DNA of 64,000 nucleotides from Pyrrhoderma lamaoense (Eukaryota; Basidiomycota; Agaricomycetes; Hymenochaetales; Hymenochaetaceae): NCBI GenBank assembly GCA_002794735.1, contig NBAZ01000005.1, forward strand, positions 124,001 through 188,000, given 5' to 3'. How positions within the stretch are numbered: position 1 is the first letter of the stretch; every line of letters starts with the position of its first letter. The position numbers and the translations under genes are program-made. The notes under the pieces were generated by a model, which ran no database searches, was not told the DNA's origin, and saw only the letters and a program-made list of their open reading frames with translations. This document shows positions 1 through 12,826 of the stretch, in pieces.

Positions 1-567
1 ACTGGCGACGAAGGGGATGCAGGTTGTGACTGTCGAACGCGAGAAGAAGCCGAGTGTCCTTTGATCATTCCATTCTGTGCAAGGAAAACCTTGATTTTTT
101 CGCGTAATTCACGAACATTATTACCTTCCTACATTAAAGATGAGATGTTGTCAGTACAGCGGTTGGAGAAATAGATCGTGATGTAAGAGCAGGAAAGAAC
201 AATTGGAAACAGAGTAACAGAATTAACATGGAGAAGCTACATACTCGCATCCAGTCGGGGCGTTTAGCGCCAAAGCCAAGGCATTGCAGACGAAGGCGAA
301 CACAAGTCTGACATTGACCGCGCTCATCAGGCTTCTCATCACACTTCTGAGTAGTTATAGGTTTTGAATGAGTATGACGGGTCATTATGGGTAGCACGTC
401 TGGTAGATTATAGAACATACTTTGCGCCTGATTCGGCAGGTGTAACAACCAGATTTTGCGCGTAACGCGCCTTTTTGCTTAGGGGCCCCACGTCTATTGT
501 TGCCCATTTGCGAGTTTTGATCGTTTTGTGTTGAAGATGAGGGTGTTGGAGAATGAGCAGACGACAT
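1..567 (-). CDS. Zn2Cys6 fungal transcription factor, 5' part (runs off left edge)
   Basis: This is the N-terminal part of a Gal4-type zinc-cluster transcription factor, a nuclear DNA-binding protein. Exons read on the minus strand are 421-567, 245-346 and 1-128, with GTATGT donors and clean AG acceptors. The first ATG in frame is at 567; a longer start at 627 is possible. Joining exons 1 and 2 gives the six-cysteine cluster: CYTCRIRRKKC, then CQTC, then LQCLGFG, about residues 40-70. Basic residues precede it. The third exon continues with an LREKIK..FL..NGMIKGHS segment, a linker I associate with agaricomycete members of this family. The rest of the protein, including any fungal-specific middle homology domain, lies outside the window. 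The regulated pathway cannot be told. Confidence 0.85.
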
Positions 568-737
568 AAGCAAGAGAGAGACAGCAAGTGGTGATACAGA
601 AAGCAAGACGATAGCAGACAAAAACAAGAGCAGTACTTAGGAAAGATAGAGACGGGGGTGTATGCGCCTGGAGAGGGAAGGCGGGGGGTATGGGACGGTC
701 GAAGGACTGACGGCGGGGCCATAGAGCCATAGATAGA

Positions 738-750
738 GGTATTTATACAG
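738..750 (-). promoter_or_regulatory. TATA-like element upstream of the Zn2Cys6 gene
   Basis: On the minus strand this reads CTGTATAAATACC, a good TATA box match, about 175 bases upstream of the ATG at 567. The transcription start is not visible. Confidence 0.35.
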
Positions 751-769
751 GACTCGCGCTCAAGTGTGG

Positions 770-3700
770 TAGTTTATTGTATTTACTCCTATACATCCAT
801 AAGAGGAAGTTGATCTAAAATATGTAATACAGACCCCGGGGACTCCTCATGAATTAATTGAGCTTACTTATAGCTCTGAATTCCTTTCTGAAAAACTGGT
901 TCACTTTTCCCGAGTCGGTTCATGGCTCTACAATGTCTTCTTCCTCTTACAGTTGACATCTAGTTTACTCTGGTTCTAGAACATTGATCTGGACCAGAAT
1001 CCCTTTGGCTATCCTGTATACCATCTACAAACCAGAAGACGAGTCGTTTCACAAGAGTGACGATTATATCATCATCGACATAACGTAATGTAATGATGAA
1101 ATAATCAAGAAACCTGTTCTTCTACCCTTTTTCATCATAGTTCTACAGTTTGAACTTGATCTATCAGGTAGATCGTTACTGTTTTAGATTAAATTTGAAA
1201 TCGCCGCCATGTGATAAGGATAATGATGAACCCGTCTATACGATACAATAAACAGCATCATTCCTATCACGCTGACTTTTAACTTTTTGCCCTCTATTAT
1301 CTCTTTTTGAGGTGCGAACTCATACATAATTACTCCAAATAAGACTGTTCTACGTGCTAGTAACTACGATCACGACAAATTTCCAAATAAAATACTGAAG
1401 AATCTTCCCACATAATTTTTCTTTTTATTCCTAACACAAGAAACTTGCTCTAGAATTTTTCTGATGAGTAATTCTGTCAGCCTGTTATTCCACAGTTAGT
1501 TGCTTCCGAATAACCGTCAGAATACAAAGAGCACTGTGGCTCAGCTAATGACACCGAAATGAATCATTAATCAAGTACGATCGTAAACCTATGCGAACTA
1601 CTGCGAGTGAGCTTCTTTGCCTAGCCACATCTATGTATGACTTTTCACTTTCTAATCCCCTGATATTGATCAAGTAAATTGCACTTTTGGCAATTCCCGG
1701 TAGCCCCTGTCCATATCGACTTCGCCATACGGATCCACCAGACATCCATATACTCGTCTTTCTGTTTTCGGTTAAGGGTTCTTCATCTATTATTCTACTA
1801 GCTTAGTCCATATACATTGCAAGAATATGCCCATTTGGAATGTTCAATCCTCTCGGTTATATGAAACTCTGCCAGTGCTTCTGTATATGGTTCCTCTATT
1901 AGTATCAATGCACTTAACTAAACGTTATTCTTCAATTGACTTCAATTGAGAGGGTGATATTAGTAACGTCGCCTCACTCGAGGCTATCTTAAGAGAATCA
2001 GCAGATGTCAGTGAAAAAAGTGTCCAAATTTTCTCTGACCCTTTCTGTGGACTACCCTCGATACACGAATGCTAGGTGGACAGGTATGCTGTACTCAATA
2101 TAATCGCCGCCGTATGCATGGCCTCCAGTCTCAACTGCATTTACAAAGGCGGAATAGCCGTACTGCAAGTCAGAGCTCTTCTACTATTCAGTCTATAGAT
2201 GAAGTGGTCTACCTGCCCATCAGTAGTATGTGTAGGGTCACTTGATAGTTATCAATAGCTCGAATGTCGTGGAGAGGGTTATCAATATGTGGGGACTCTG
2301 AGATCAAAGTGGCATACAATCGGATGCATAAGGATGTACAAGTAAATCAAATTTCACTAAAGTGGGACCAGGAAGGCTATTGATGCTAGCTTCTGCTAAT
2401 TCCAGAATAATCTACTCCTCTTATCGGAAAATCTTGAATCGTTGTTCTTTAGTAGTATAATATGCTCAAAAGGAGTAAAGCTTAGAATAAGATGATCATG
2501 CCGTAGTGAGCTCAAACTCAATCAGAGTAATGGCAAGTGCATGTTTGTATTTTTTGTTTGTACATGAGAGACTTCTGCTCTTTTTCCGCTCTTTGGCCGT
2601 ACCCTTTAGCTATATCCTTCGTGAAAAAAAAACTTCTTGCACTTGTACGAAAAAATCTCGAATGGAAATCCCTTAGATTCCCAGACAGCTCCGTATCAAA
2701 GTGATTGTTTTTCATATATATAAATATATCCCTTCTTTCAACTGACATCTGCTCACCGCTCTCTGGAGCGTACATTGGATCGCACGCCTTGGAACAGAAG
2801 CACGAGTATTTCAATAATATTGGCTTCTTGTATCGCATAGGGAGTGATTTATTATTACTTGACCGTTTGCAAAAGGCATTTCTCAGTCCGGTATCATGAT
2901 GGGACCTTAGGATTCGGAGCTAACCATCTCTCTATGGCATAAAACTACAAATGCACTACTTACTACGAGAGATCCGGTCGTTAGCTTCTCTGGCTAGAAG
3001 CCTTCCAAGCAACGTAGGTTGGTATCCACCACTTCGTATTCCAATAGATACAATGCTATACATACAAGAATGATGGAGTAGTAAGGTAAGCATCTTGGGC
3101 TCTCGGAAGTTCCGAGTCGCAAAATCATCCATCGGTTCTTGGAAGAGGAACTACCATACGGGCCTATTGAGTTAATCATCGCAGAGCTCCAATTGTGTGT
3201 TGATGGATATGAATCTCATACAGGATAAACGCCTATGATGCCGTACTCATGAGCACAAGGTATCCTATCCCTTCCCTGCGGTTCTGACATCTGTTCAACC
3301 AACCAGAAGTCTGATCATCATCGAAATGAAGGTTGTGTCTACCTCCGATATTCAGTCCATTCTATCTATCTTTGTATCAAGTGAAGAGACATCGGTATTT
3401 CAAGATAAGGAAGAGTTCAAACGTGTGGCGTGATTCATCTGGAGTTATCCATAAACATGAGTGGGATTGCTTCTGATTTTTCTACGGATTCATAAATCGA
3501 AAGTCTGTTCTTTCGAGAAGGCCACCAACCCGCAGCCAGCCCCTAGCTTACTGGCTTAAGAGTCGTACGGCATTTTGGCTCACGTCAAGAGAGAAGAGAT
3601 TCCCGATTTCTTGGAGGAGTCCTGTCAATATGTATGAGCACTGAGCGTCTTTTAACCATATCACGAAGGTAACTATAGAAAGAGAGAGAATCGCGGCGCA

Positions 3701-6700
3701 GTTGACCGGTCATATCATGGGAAGACGCCTTTCACCACAACCTGCTTTTCGGACAGATATGACCACTAATATTCCGTATCTCAAGCTCAATACACACAGC
3801 TAGAAGATAAATGCTTTCATCGAGCTGAATGATACATCAAAAAAGAGAAAGATATCAATATAGCCATAGAAGATGTGCCAAAGTTTGTGCACATGTTCGT
3901 AGAATACACAGGTATCTCCGAACCACGGAGCAACTAGGAAGTAGCTAGAATCATCAGTCAAAGATGATCAGAGAAGGTAGAAAATTTATTTTCTCGCACT
4001 TAAAACACACCCCAGAATAGAGAGATACGCACTATTATAAATCTTAGGAAAAGTGATAAATTATAAGTGCTTCCTGGCGTCAAAACTAAGGGAGAGGATA
4101 ATCACCGCCAACCTGTGTTCCAAGATACCTGTCTCCGCCGATGTAAAGATTCGACTTCATATGATGCCCCTGCACAGATGTACTCTTATGAACTACAGAC
4201 AAAGCAAAACTGAAGATGACATAGAAGCAGTCTGTTGTTGCTGATCCAGCTTACCCGTGTCAGACAAAGCCATTAGTTTTCCGCCCCTTGAAGCTTCTAT
4301 CACAGGTGAACTTTAGATTTCTACCGATAACAAGCTGCCTGTTTCCGAATGAGTAGGAGAGTTGCTGAAATTCTCCCTTGCTGGGATCCTTACGAGCATT
4401 GACCGAGCCACAAGCCACTTACTTATGATGTATCCAGACACAAGCATGTAGCTACATATACCTTTATTACCTGATACTCGGTGAGTCGACTGAAATAATA
4501 AATAAATAGGTACAACGCCAGAACTTAAAGGATGGCTTACATAATGTTTCCTCGGACGCAAAATACTTATTTAACACAAACGACGTAATTAAACTAACGA
4601 GGCCCTCGGACACCTAACTTTCAGTCAATTAAAGTTCAGTCTGACCCTAGACTTACTAAATAAGGAAAATCCCGACACTCCCACGATAAACGTTTCTCTA
4701 CAGGCGGTCTCCGCATTTCCAGGGAGAAGAACGCGTGATAGGAGATAACACCGCATGAATAAACGGCAACGCGAGCCGCAGTTCAGGCCCAAGTTCCAGG
4801 GTCAAACTTGAATAAACTCATGTTCGCATTTTTGCAGAGTTGGAATATATTCAGTAACATAAGGAAATAGGTTATATGAAGAAATAGTTGTAAGATATCT
4901 GTTTCTTACAAATAAAAATCACTGAGACCCAAACTAGCCTTTTCCTATACTCTTCCCAGCAGGAATTTCAAGATCGCAATCATCCTCAACCATCGTGTAG
5001 GTCCACTGGTATGGAGTTTAAAACGGTCTAAGTTGCTGTTTTTGTATCTCGTTCGTGTCTTTTCTATTGAATCGAGTGCGTCTTAAACACCGAAACGGAT
5101 CGGAAAGGGAAGCCTTGTTACTCATGCGGTTGGTTCAGCCTGCTCCAAGACACACCTCAAAACAGCGGGCTGAGATTAATAACCTTTGACAAAAGGAAGA
5201 CAGGGTTTGCTAAACCACTGATGTCAAATTTGATCAGTAAACTAGATTGTACGAGAAACAATGTGAGTCCATGTTAGCCAGTATATTGGTACCGGATAGG
5301 CTTAATATTGGCTATTTCCTCTTGGGGAATCAGTATGTCCGATTGGTGACAGTACCGTAAACGTTTTTTTGGTAGAAGATCGGTACTGTGCTATTATTTG
5401 TTTCCGTTTTTAAACCCTTCTCGCCAAGAACCGGATTGCATCAAAGCCTTCGTGGCAATAGCACCAGTCAAAGCCCATGCCCATGAACAATGAACTATAT
5501 CCAAGATATCCTTCCAAAAGAAAAAGATAATCTTGTGAGAAAAAGAAGTGTACTTCCCCCCAGAGCAAACGCGTGAGTCGGAATGTTACACTAGCTACGT
5601 TGTTACAATGAGAAAAAAACACGCGAGACCGAAACATGAGTTGCTTATATCTGTTGCATGAATCTGTATCGCCTAAAATGATATGTGAGGGTGAACCAAA
5701 GTATCAAGTATCCAAAATAAGTACATTCAAGTTTGTTGAGATCGATAAAGGAACTCCAGGTCGAGATTTCCGAACCTTGGAAAATTTGAATTATTTCTAC
5801 CTGTGTACGCTGTAGGCTTGAAGTGCATTATGCATTGCCCCAGTACGTCTTTATGATCGAAGGAGAATTTACAAGAGGGGAACGAATATGCCCTATGCTC
5901 ACGAACTCACCCCTTTCCTCAATGTTCTGGGCCGACAAGCAACCCTTGATAAGGTCGCCACCTGAAATTGTCATCGCATTCGACCTTGCCAGACCACTCG
6001 GACCTCACAAACATACGGAACAGCAATGCATTAGGCGTTTTTCAAAGGAGGCATAGGGTTGACAGTTAGGAACTGTATTGATTTAAGCACGTGGGATTTT
6101 GGTTACACTCCAGTTCAATGAAACAATTCAGTTGCTTTTGATCTGATTACACCATTCTTACGTATATATAATTAAATCAGTGCCCCTCTCTTTTTTCAAT
6201 TTCGACGCGTACTCGCCATTTGAATAAAAAACAAGAAGAAAGATGTATAGCAAGGCTGAAAGCAATGGAACTAAGTTACACTGCATCACTTCCACCCTGC
6301 ATGAGCATTAGTAATTACAGATCTGAATTGATTCCTTGAAATTTCAAGTTCCCCCCTCTTCCCTGTCCTTCAATGACAATAACAACCCCTGTGCGGCACA
6401 GGTTCCCAGTTCAAGTATGGCATACCCTGATGTTTCATGCGACGTATTTTTGCAGATATCATCTAAATCCGCGATGGCCTTCTTTCAATTTTTATGGGGT
6501 TGTGGTACTATCGATGGCTATGTCAGTAGAAGTACTTGATAAGTATGAGTTTTCTTACATGGCTGTATGTATCATGACAATCTATATGATTCAAGACGAT
6601 GTTGGATATAGAAAGGCAGCTAATACATATGGGCGTATTAATTCCTCTATCAGATTTATTCCCTAAACACTGTATTGCAGAGCTCTTCTGAAGAGCTATA

Positions 6701-7135
6701 TGCTAGTCACATACTACGTGCATTAGATATTCATGCATACTGTAAAAATATTTCCTTTTATTTTGTCTGGAGTATATCGTAGATTGTACATTGCTCTGGG
6801 TAATGATAGCTGAAAAACGAGAAATTGGGTTTGGAATAAAAACATGGTAACAACGATGAAGATTAGGAATCACTCAAAGAACGGGGAAAATAGGACAATA
6901 GAATACGAATATGAATCAAAGGGTAATTTCTTGCAAAAGCCAAAAATGAAATTTGGCAAAAAAGAGAGATAGGACAAATCCTGTCAGAGGTATGTACTCA
7001 TCAATTTGGATATACACGAACGATAAAGGTAAGGTTGTATGCCGATATGCAAAAAGTTGGGGTGGAGAGATAGTAAGGTTTTCATCGTTTCCTATACATT
7101 TGTAGAACCTTTGTGCTGTTCGTCCCGGCCAAGTG
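770..7135. other. gene-free stretch of about 6.4 kb
   Basis: Only short open frames (about 106 codons or fewer) occur here, with no recognisable domain, no coherent exon chain and no transposon ends, reverse transcriptase motif or terminal repeats that I could see. It may be intergenic DNA with decayed sequence or host noncoding transcripts. Confidence 0.5.
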
Positions 7136-8994
7136 TCAGAGCACTCGTACCACTAGCACTACGCTTCCTCCACCGATAGAGGTTGATGTTTTGATACCCG
7201 GTACTGAAGACACAACCTCTGCCCCACTTAGAGACGTGCTCATACCAGAAGCTGTTGGAGGACTCTGGGAGCTTACTCTTCGAGCAATAAGTGCTCGAAC
7301 GGTACTTAGCCATTTAATTTCCTCCTCCTCGCTAGGCGCACAAAGAAGTAAGGCTCGTTTCATCGTAACGATCTTGAAAGTATACTGAGCTCCTCCTGGT
7401 CCATTATTTACAGCATCGTTCTCAGCAAAGTCATCAGTCGCTGAGAATGGTGGTGATATTGATGACGAGGCGCCACCCTTTTCGTGACTTAAATCGTATT
7501 CAAGGGCATCTATGATGGTATTAATCTCGATAGAGCGTCTGCGCTTGGTATCCTGTACTTAGAAGTAAGACACTAAACATCCCAGGATGAAATCCAGACT
7601 GACCATATGACTAGCACTATACATTAGTTTCTCGCCTGTCAGTACGAACCATCTCTTTCTCCAGCCCCGACGCTTTGAACGACATTTCATCAGATAACCT
7701 GAAAGTATAGTTTTTTGAGGATCCTTAGTTGTAGATACTGTCACAGCCTTTGACGGTGAGGTAGCGACAGGAGCAGGTGGACTAACTATCTCTGCAACGA
7801 CCTGATCGTCAGTATCAGACTCAGAGGTGACTGGACCCGCAAGACCGAAGCTACGCGCAGAAGGCGGAGATGGGGTTATTGTGTCTCCTAGTATTCCCTT
7901 TGGGGAATGTTGAACTGTAAAGGGCTGTCTAGAGCTACTGGCAGACGCTGGAATTGCTATTGGGGTCGAGGCACTATTTTGTGTAGAAGTTCCTAGTAAG
8001 GCTTCTCTGGTTTCGTTCAGCTGCTGGACCCAGTCATGCATATCTCGTTCCGATTGAGCCTGCAAGTAGTATGTACGCGTGGGAGAAACGAGTACAAAAC
8101 TATGTGGGTGACGCTTCAATTCAACGGCCGAGCAAGAATGGACATCGGATAGATCTAGAAGCCGCAGTAACTGATACTCCGCAGAAGATTTATAGAAGGC
8201 AAGCTGCGAAGGGCGAAGCACAAACCAACGCTTCTTCCAAGTCTACGGGTGATTTTAGGTGGCATGAACACCAATTGAGGAAGAGAAGCTACTAACCTTC
8301 CTCCTTTCCCCCTTTTTCCATAGATATCCAGTTTTGATAACACTTTCTTCATCTTGATGCTTTTTCTTTGCACTTTGTTCCATTCGTTGATCAGGGAACC
8401 ATTCTTCTTCGCCATCCTCGTCCTCATCTGTCTCCTCATCCCCACTTGCACTTCGCCGTTCTGCTATTGATGATAAGGGCTTTGATGAGGCGGAGGTAGA
8501 GAGTCCGAAGGACAAACTATGGCTATGATTTTGGGCATGTCCATGCGGATGAGAAATAGGGTGCGGATGTGAGCCTCCGGAGGGATGAGCATTGATATGA
8601 GGTGACTGATCGGGAGAGAAGAAGGAGTCAGAATCGCTTTCAGTTCCAGAGACTGGTTGAGTTGTGGTTGCAGGCTGGCCTGACAACCAATGTTTATGGT
8701 CAGATCGTTATTAACAAAATGGGTGGTATGTATGTATACTCACGTTAATTCAGTCATACAAAACCAGAGGCATGGGACGTTTGCATGGGAGAAGAAGGAT
8801 CGTCAGTACTTCAGAATAATAACGTTAAAGATCATTCCCAAGCGACGGAAAAGGTACATATTGATGAAACTTGCAGACATGGAACATACCTTAGTAGGTT
8901 TGTTATGGACTGATAACTTCCTCGAGATTTCCTGGGGAGTTGGAGGAGCGACAGAGCCGCCACCCGGCTGCTGGCTCTCTCCCACCGATACCAT
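7136..8994 (-). CDS. protein with two PH domains
   Basis: This is a likely phosphoinositide-binding cytoplasmic or membrane-associated adaptor. Exons on the minus strand are 8890-8994, 8297-8674, 7604-8242 and 7136-7552, totalling 1539 nt (512 aa). PH domain 1 lies at about residues 149-250: GYLWKKGERRK, TWKKRWFVLR after the splice, and a closing DMHDWVQQLN helix. PH domain 2 lies at about 347-480: GYLMKCRSKRRGWRKRWFVL and a C-terminal EEEIKWLSTV helix. Both carry the basic K-x-R/W strand pattern that binds inositol lipids. The N terminus and the linker are Ser/His/Pro-rich and disordered. There is no catalytic domain. The layout resembles TAPP/PLEKHA-like fungal proteins, but I cannot name an orthologue. 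The first exon (start 8994) is the least certain part. Confidence 0.8.
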
Positions 8995-9426
8995 TAAAGA
9001 TTAGCAATTTCAAGAACGAAGAGAGAGATTAGGGAGCGAAACACAGCGCATGCGGTATCTAGCAACGGTGATGAAGTCCAGGGTGACAGTGTGATGTTAT
9101 GCGTGACATTCAGGGTTACAAAGGTAGTGATAAATTTAGATATCTAATCATGAAATCGAATATATCCCTATCACTTGCATAAAGAAAGGTAGCGTAAGGA
9201 AGAGAGACGGGTAATAATAAATTTCAACATGGTTGAGCTCGACTCAAAGTTTTTTTTTCGAAATCCCTCGAAAATACACGGGCCTAAGTCAGTAATATTA
9301 ATACTGTGACGATAGAGAAGATCTTGATAAGATGTATGCCTCTTTTGGAACGTTAAACCGCACTTCAACTCAGCGACCACCTCCGAGTAGTGTTATTTGT
9401 GCAAAACGCCCCTATCAACGAACAGA
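8995..9426. promoter_or_regulatory. divergent intergenic region, PH protein / ACBP
   Basis: These 432 bases separate two divergent start codons and must hold both promoters. No clear TATA box or operator was seen. Confidence 0.4.
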
Positions 9427-10014
9427 ATGGCCGAGGCAAAATTCAACAAGGCTGTAACTATCGTTCAGAATCTCCCTAAAGATGGACCTGTGAAGCCTAC
9501 CCAAGACGAACAACTTTACGTATGTATGCGCATAGATCTGAACCGTTCTTTTATTGTTTTGACTCATCTCGACGTGCATACACTCTCATAGTTTTACAAA
9601 TATTATAAGCAAGGTCAGTCAGACCATTCCCTCCATAGATTAGGGGTTTATACCATTTTGCAGCAACCATCGGTGACACGGATGTCCCTCGTCCTACAGG
9701 GATGCTTGATTTTACAGGCAAAGCAAAGTGGTCAGTCGTTATGAAGCTATGACATAAAAAGATTTTTTTCTTCTGAAATTTGTCCAATAGGGATGCTTGG
9801 AATGAAGTGAAGGGGACTTCCAAAGAGGAAGCACAGAGACTTTACGTGGAGAAACTACTTGAGGTCGGTTATTTCATACCGTTCATCATGGAGATTATTC
9901 TCATTAATTACTCCCTCGTGTATTCTTGGACTTACTTTCGTATATCTCTAGATCCTTGAGAAAGCACCGAAGGAGTTCGCCGAAGAATATATTAAGTCAA
10001 TCAATGAGGTATAG
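9427..10014 (+). CDS. ACB1: acyl-CoA-binding protein
   Basis: This small cytosolic protein binds medium and long-chain acyl-CoA esters and carries them between lipid enzymes. Exons are 9427-9519, 9592-9613, 9664-9730, 9791-9863 and 9952-10014, totalling 318 nt (105 aa), the usual size of a free ACBP. Family signatures are visible: F-x-KA near the start, the YKYYKQATIGD helix-2 motif after the second splice, RPGMLDF-type spacing, KAKWDAWN, and the closing YVEKLLEI helix. Conserved Tyr, Lys and Trp ligands are present. One 22-nt exon encodes FYKYYKQ. The CDS ends GAG-GTA-TAG, so the stop overlaps a GT that could mimic a donor. No frame breaks are needed. Confidence 0.95.
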
Positions 10015-12826
10015 ACGAATGGTAGATAAATACAAACATAGGCCTGTAGTTATGTACTATTAATAACGATTACTAAAGATTTCAAAGAAATCGGCCGAGA
10101 GGGTCGATGTCAGAGGCGAAATACGGTGCCATGTTGTGTATCTAATACAGCTTTCTTGTTCGAAGCAGCTGGAAGTTATGGGAAAGTGAAACTTGATATT
10201 CTAGAAGGATTCTGTGGAAGCAAGCCTAGAAGTACACACTATAGCATGGTATTATATGATCGGTTGTAATAGAACATCATGAACAACCGATGATTTCTTG
10301 TATCAGTGTCTGTGCAAACTCTTCTTCAAAAACATGACAATGAATTAGTACTAATACTGAGTGCTTCCCCGAGATCCCCATTTCCAGGTACAACCTTATT
10401 TTGCCCACTTATGGGGTTCATACAAGTGTTCTTCCTCGTTCTCACTCGGAGTGAAAACAGACCGAAGTTTGAATGGAGCTTAGAAGACTTTCGCCAATCC
10501 TTGAAACTCAAGTGCATCATTATATATAGAGTTGATACCTAGAAACCATCGATCAATCTGAATAAAAGTGCTGATGGATCCCACTCTAGAATATGGTATG
10601 ATAGATCAGCATTCGAGACAAATGATTCTATAGCCAAAGAAGTCGTAAACCTGTTAGCGGCAATCTTTTTGGGCGCCACACGGAGGGAGAAAATAGGCAA
10701 AGAGCACCAAACAGTGACTGAAACTAAACCTTCCAACAAATATTCCCCCCAAAAGGATTAAGTCGCGACTCTAAACAATCTCACGAGAGGGAAGTGTTTC
10801 GAGAAGAGACGGTCATGATAAAATTATTCGAAGTTACTACAGGGATGACATTCTCTGATGAATCTACCCATATGTAAATGGTAATAGTAGAAACCCTTTG
10901 AGTCCAACTTGGGGCCCGGATGATGCTGTACTTGCCATTCCGTGATTCCCTTTTCCGGCCATTGTGAAGTGCGATATCATCGCATTTTGGAAGTATAGTA
11001 ACAATATATCAGTCGTACGTTAGCATGAAGATCTAGGACTCAATTATATCAAGTTCGCAGTTACAATCTAGGGAAGGCCTACGACATGATTAATATCGGA
11101 TTTAAACGACTTGCTGTTCCTTGTTTCATATTAATAAGATTGTTCGAGTCTTCGTCAGTGTTCATTCGCTCCTAAAACATCCTCCAAGCTAGAGATATAC
11201 ATAATTCTTCGCAAAAAACCGATAATTTGATTTTGAATATGAGATATGAGAAGGCAACCTCTGCCCAGTGCGTGCAGATCTTTCACATCTACAACGCACT
11301 TAATTTTGAATGGATTGAAATGCAATTACGCAACGTCGTGATTTTGTTATCAACTTACTATGTCCTTGAAGATGATAAGCAAATATAAATGACGAAGCCG
11401 AAGACTTCGGGACAAAATCACATGAATCATATACAAGAATCGTGATTACCTATGTATGGAACTCAGTAGTGTAGGGTTGGAATAAGAATAGTACTTTATG
11501 GCACTTACTTCACGATGGACAGGCCGGCGGAACTCGTAAATTATCCCTGAGATGCTTGATTTACATAATCAGGCGAGTGACTTTTATGGACTCAGTTATT
11601 CATGTACATTTGATTCATTCAGTGGAATACTGCATTTGGAAGCAGGTACCACGAATCCTTGGTGCTAACTCGCGTACAGGAAGAAATAGAAGTTGAATCA
11701 AGATCATGTACAAACGCAGCAAAGATTAGGCCGACAATTTCACGTAGAATCACTATAAATAAAAGCACACCATGGTCACTGTCGTATGTATGAAATCTCG
11801 ATTGTCTCCATGCCTTAACACTTGCCATTAGTTGAAACGAATAAGTGGGTAAAATACGGTAGATAATTTGACCAAAGAGGAGAATTAAGATTCGTTCTGT
11901 CCGTTTTTAGTCCATAACCGATTTTCCCACAACTGCTCGGCTACTTCTCACATAGGGGTGATTGTCTAAGGTGGAAGAAGGCCACGCTGTTAACCCTATA
12001 GGCCCCTGCAGGGTCGAATCATAAAGATGATCCCTCATTTCTGAGGTAATGGTAACTTAGAGTAAATCCCGTTATCCCGTGAAGCCTATTGACAGCTTGC
12101 AACCGACTAGGTGGTTTATGAAAGAAGGGGGACGTGTATCGGTAACTTTACAGATGAACCATACTTCGCTAATTGGTCGGAGGCTGTGTCATTTCCGTAG
12201 TCCTCGGCGTAGAAAAGAGAATCTTCTAAAGTATGTGGAAGAGGGTTTGTGCAAAAAAGAGCCATGTCCTAATCCAAACCGTACCCTACTTGACATGCGG
12301 CGAAACACGTGTCCATCGCTAGAGGTTATCCTCAAATATTCAATATTCAGGTTTATGATACAGTGGTATCAGCCGAGTTCCTAACTCGTACGAAAAGTGT
12401 CACTAATAATGACGGAATGTACTACAACATTGGTTCAAATTATCGATCATTGAGGTAAATAATAGATAGATACAGATTGAAGACCTTCTCTTCTTGGATA
12501 TCCTGTCTTTACTTTACTATTACATTCGCAAGTTCTAAGGCATACATTCGTAAAAAAAAATCGTGAAGGAGTACTTGATGTGATCAAGCACAAGCGTTAG
12601 CAAAGCAAAGGAATGAAAATACAAAGCGTGCCATAAGCAACCGTCATGTCACGATGCAAGGTTAAGCCCCGAAATCAGTGTCCATATTGAAAGCAACAAA
12701 AGGAAAGCATTAGTAACCAAAAAAAGTTCATATAATTTCTAAAATATCAATTATCAGATCGTCCACTTAAAGAATGATCATCAGGATTAGCAACGAAAAG
12801 CTCTGGTCGATGTGCCAACCCGTATT
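10015..12826. other. gene-free stretch of about 2.8 kb
   Basis: This lies between the 3' end of the ACBP gene and the 3' end of the kelch gene. Only short incoherent frames are present, and I see no domain, RNA gene or repeat. Confidence 0.5.

Noticed and set aside
12001..12030. T-loop-like GGGTCGAATC
   Set aside because: No cloverleaf can be formed around it.
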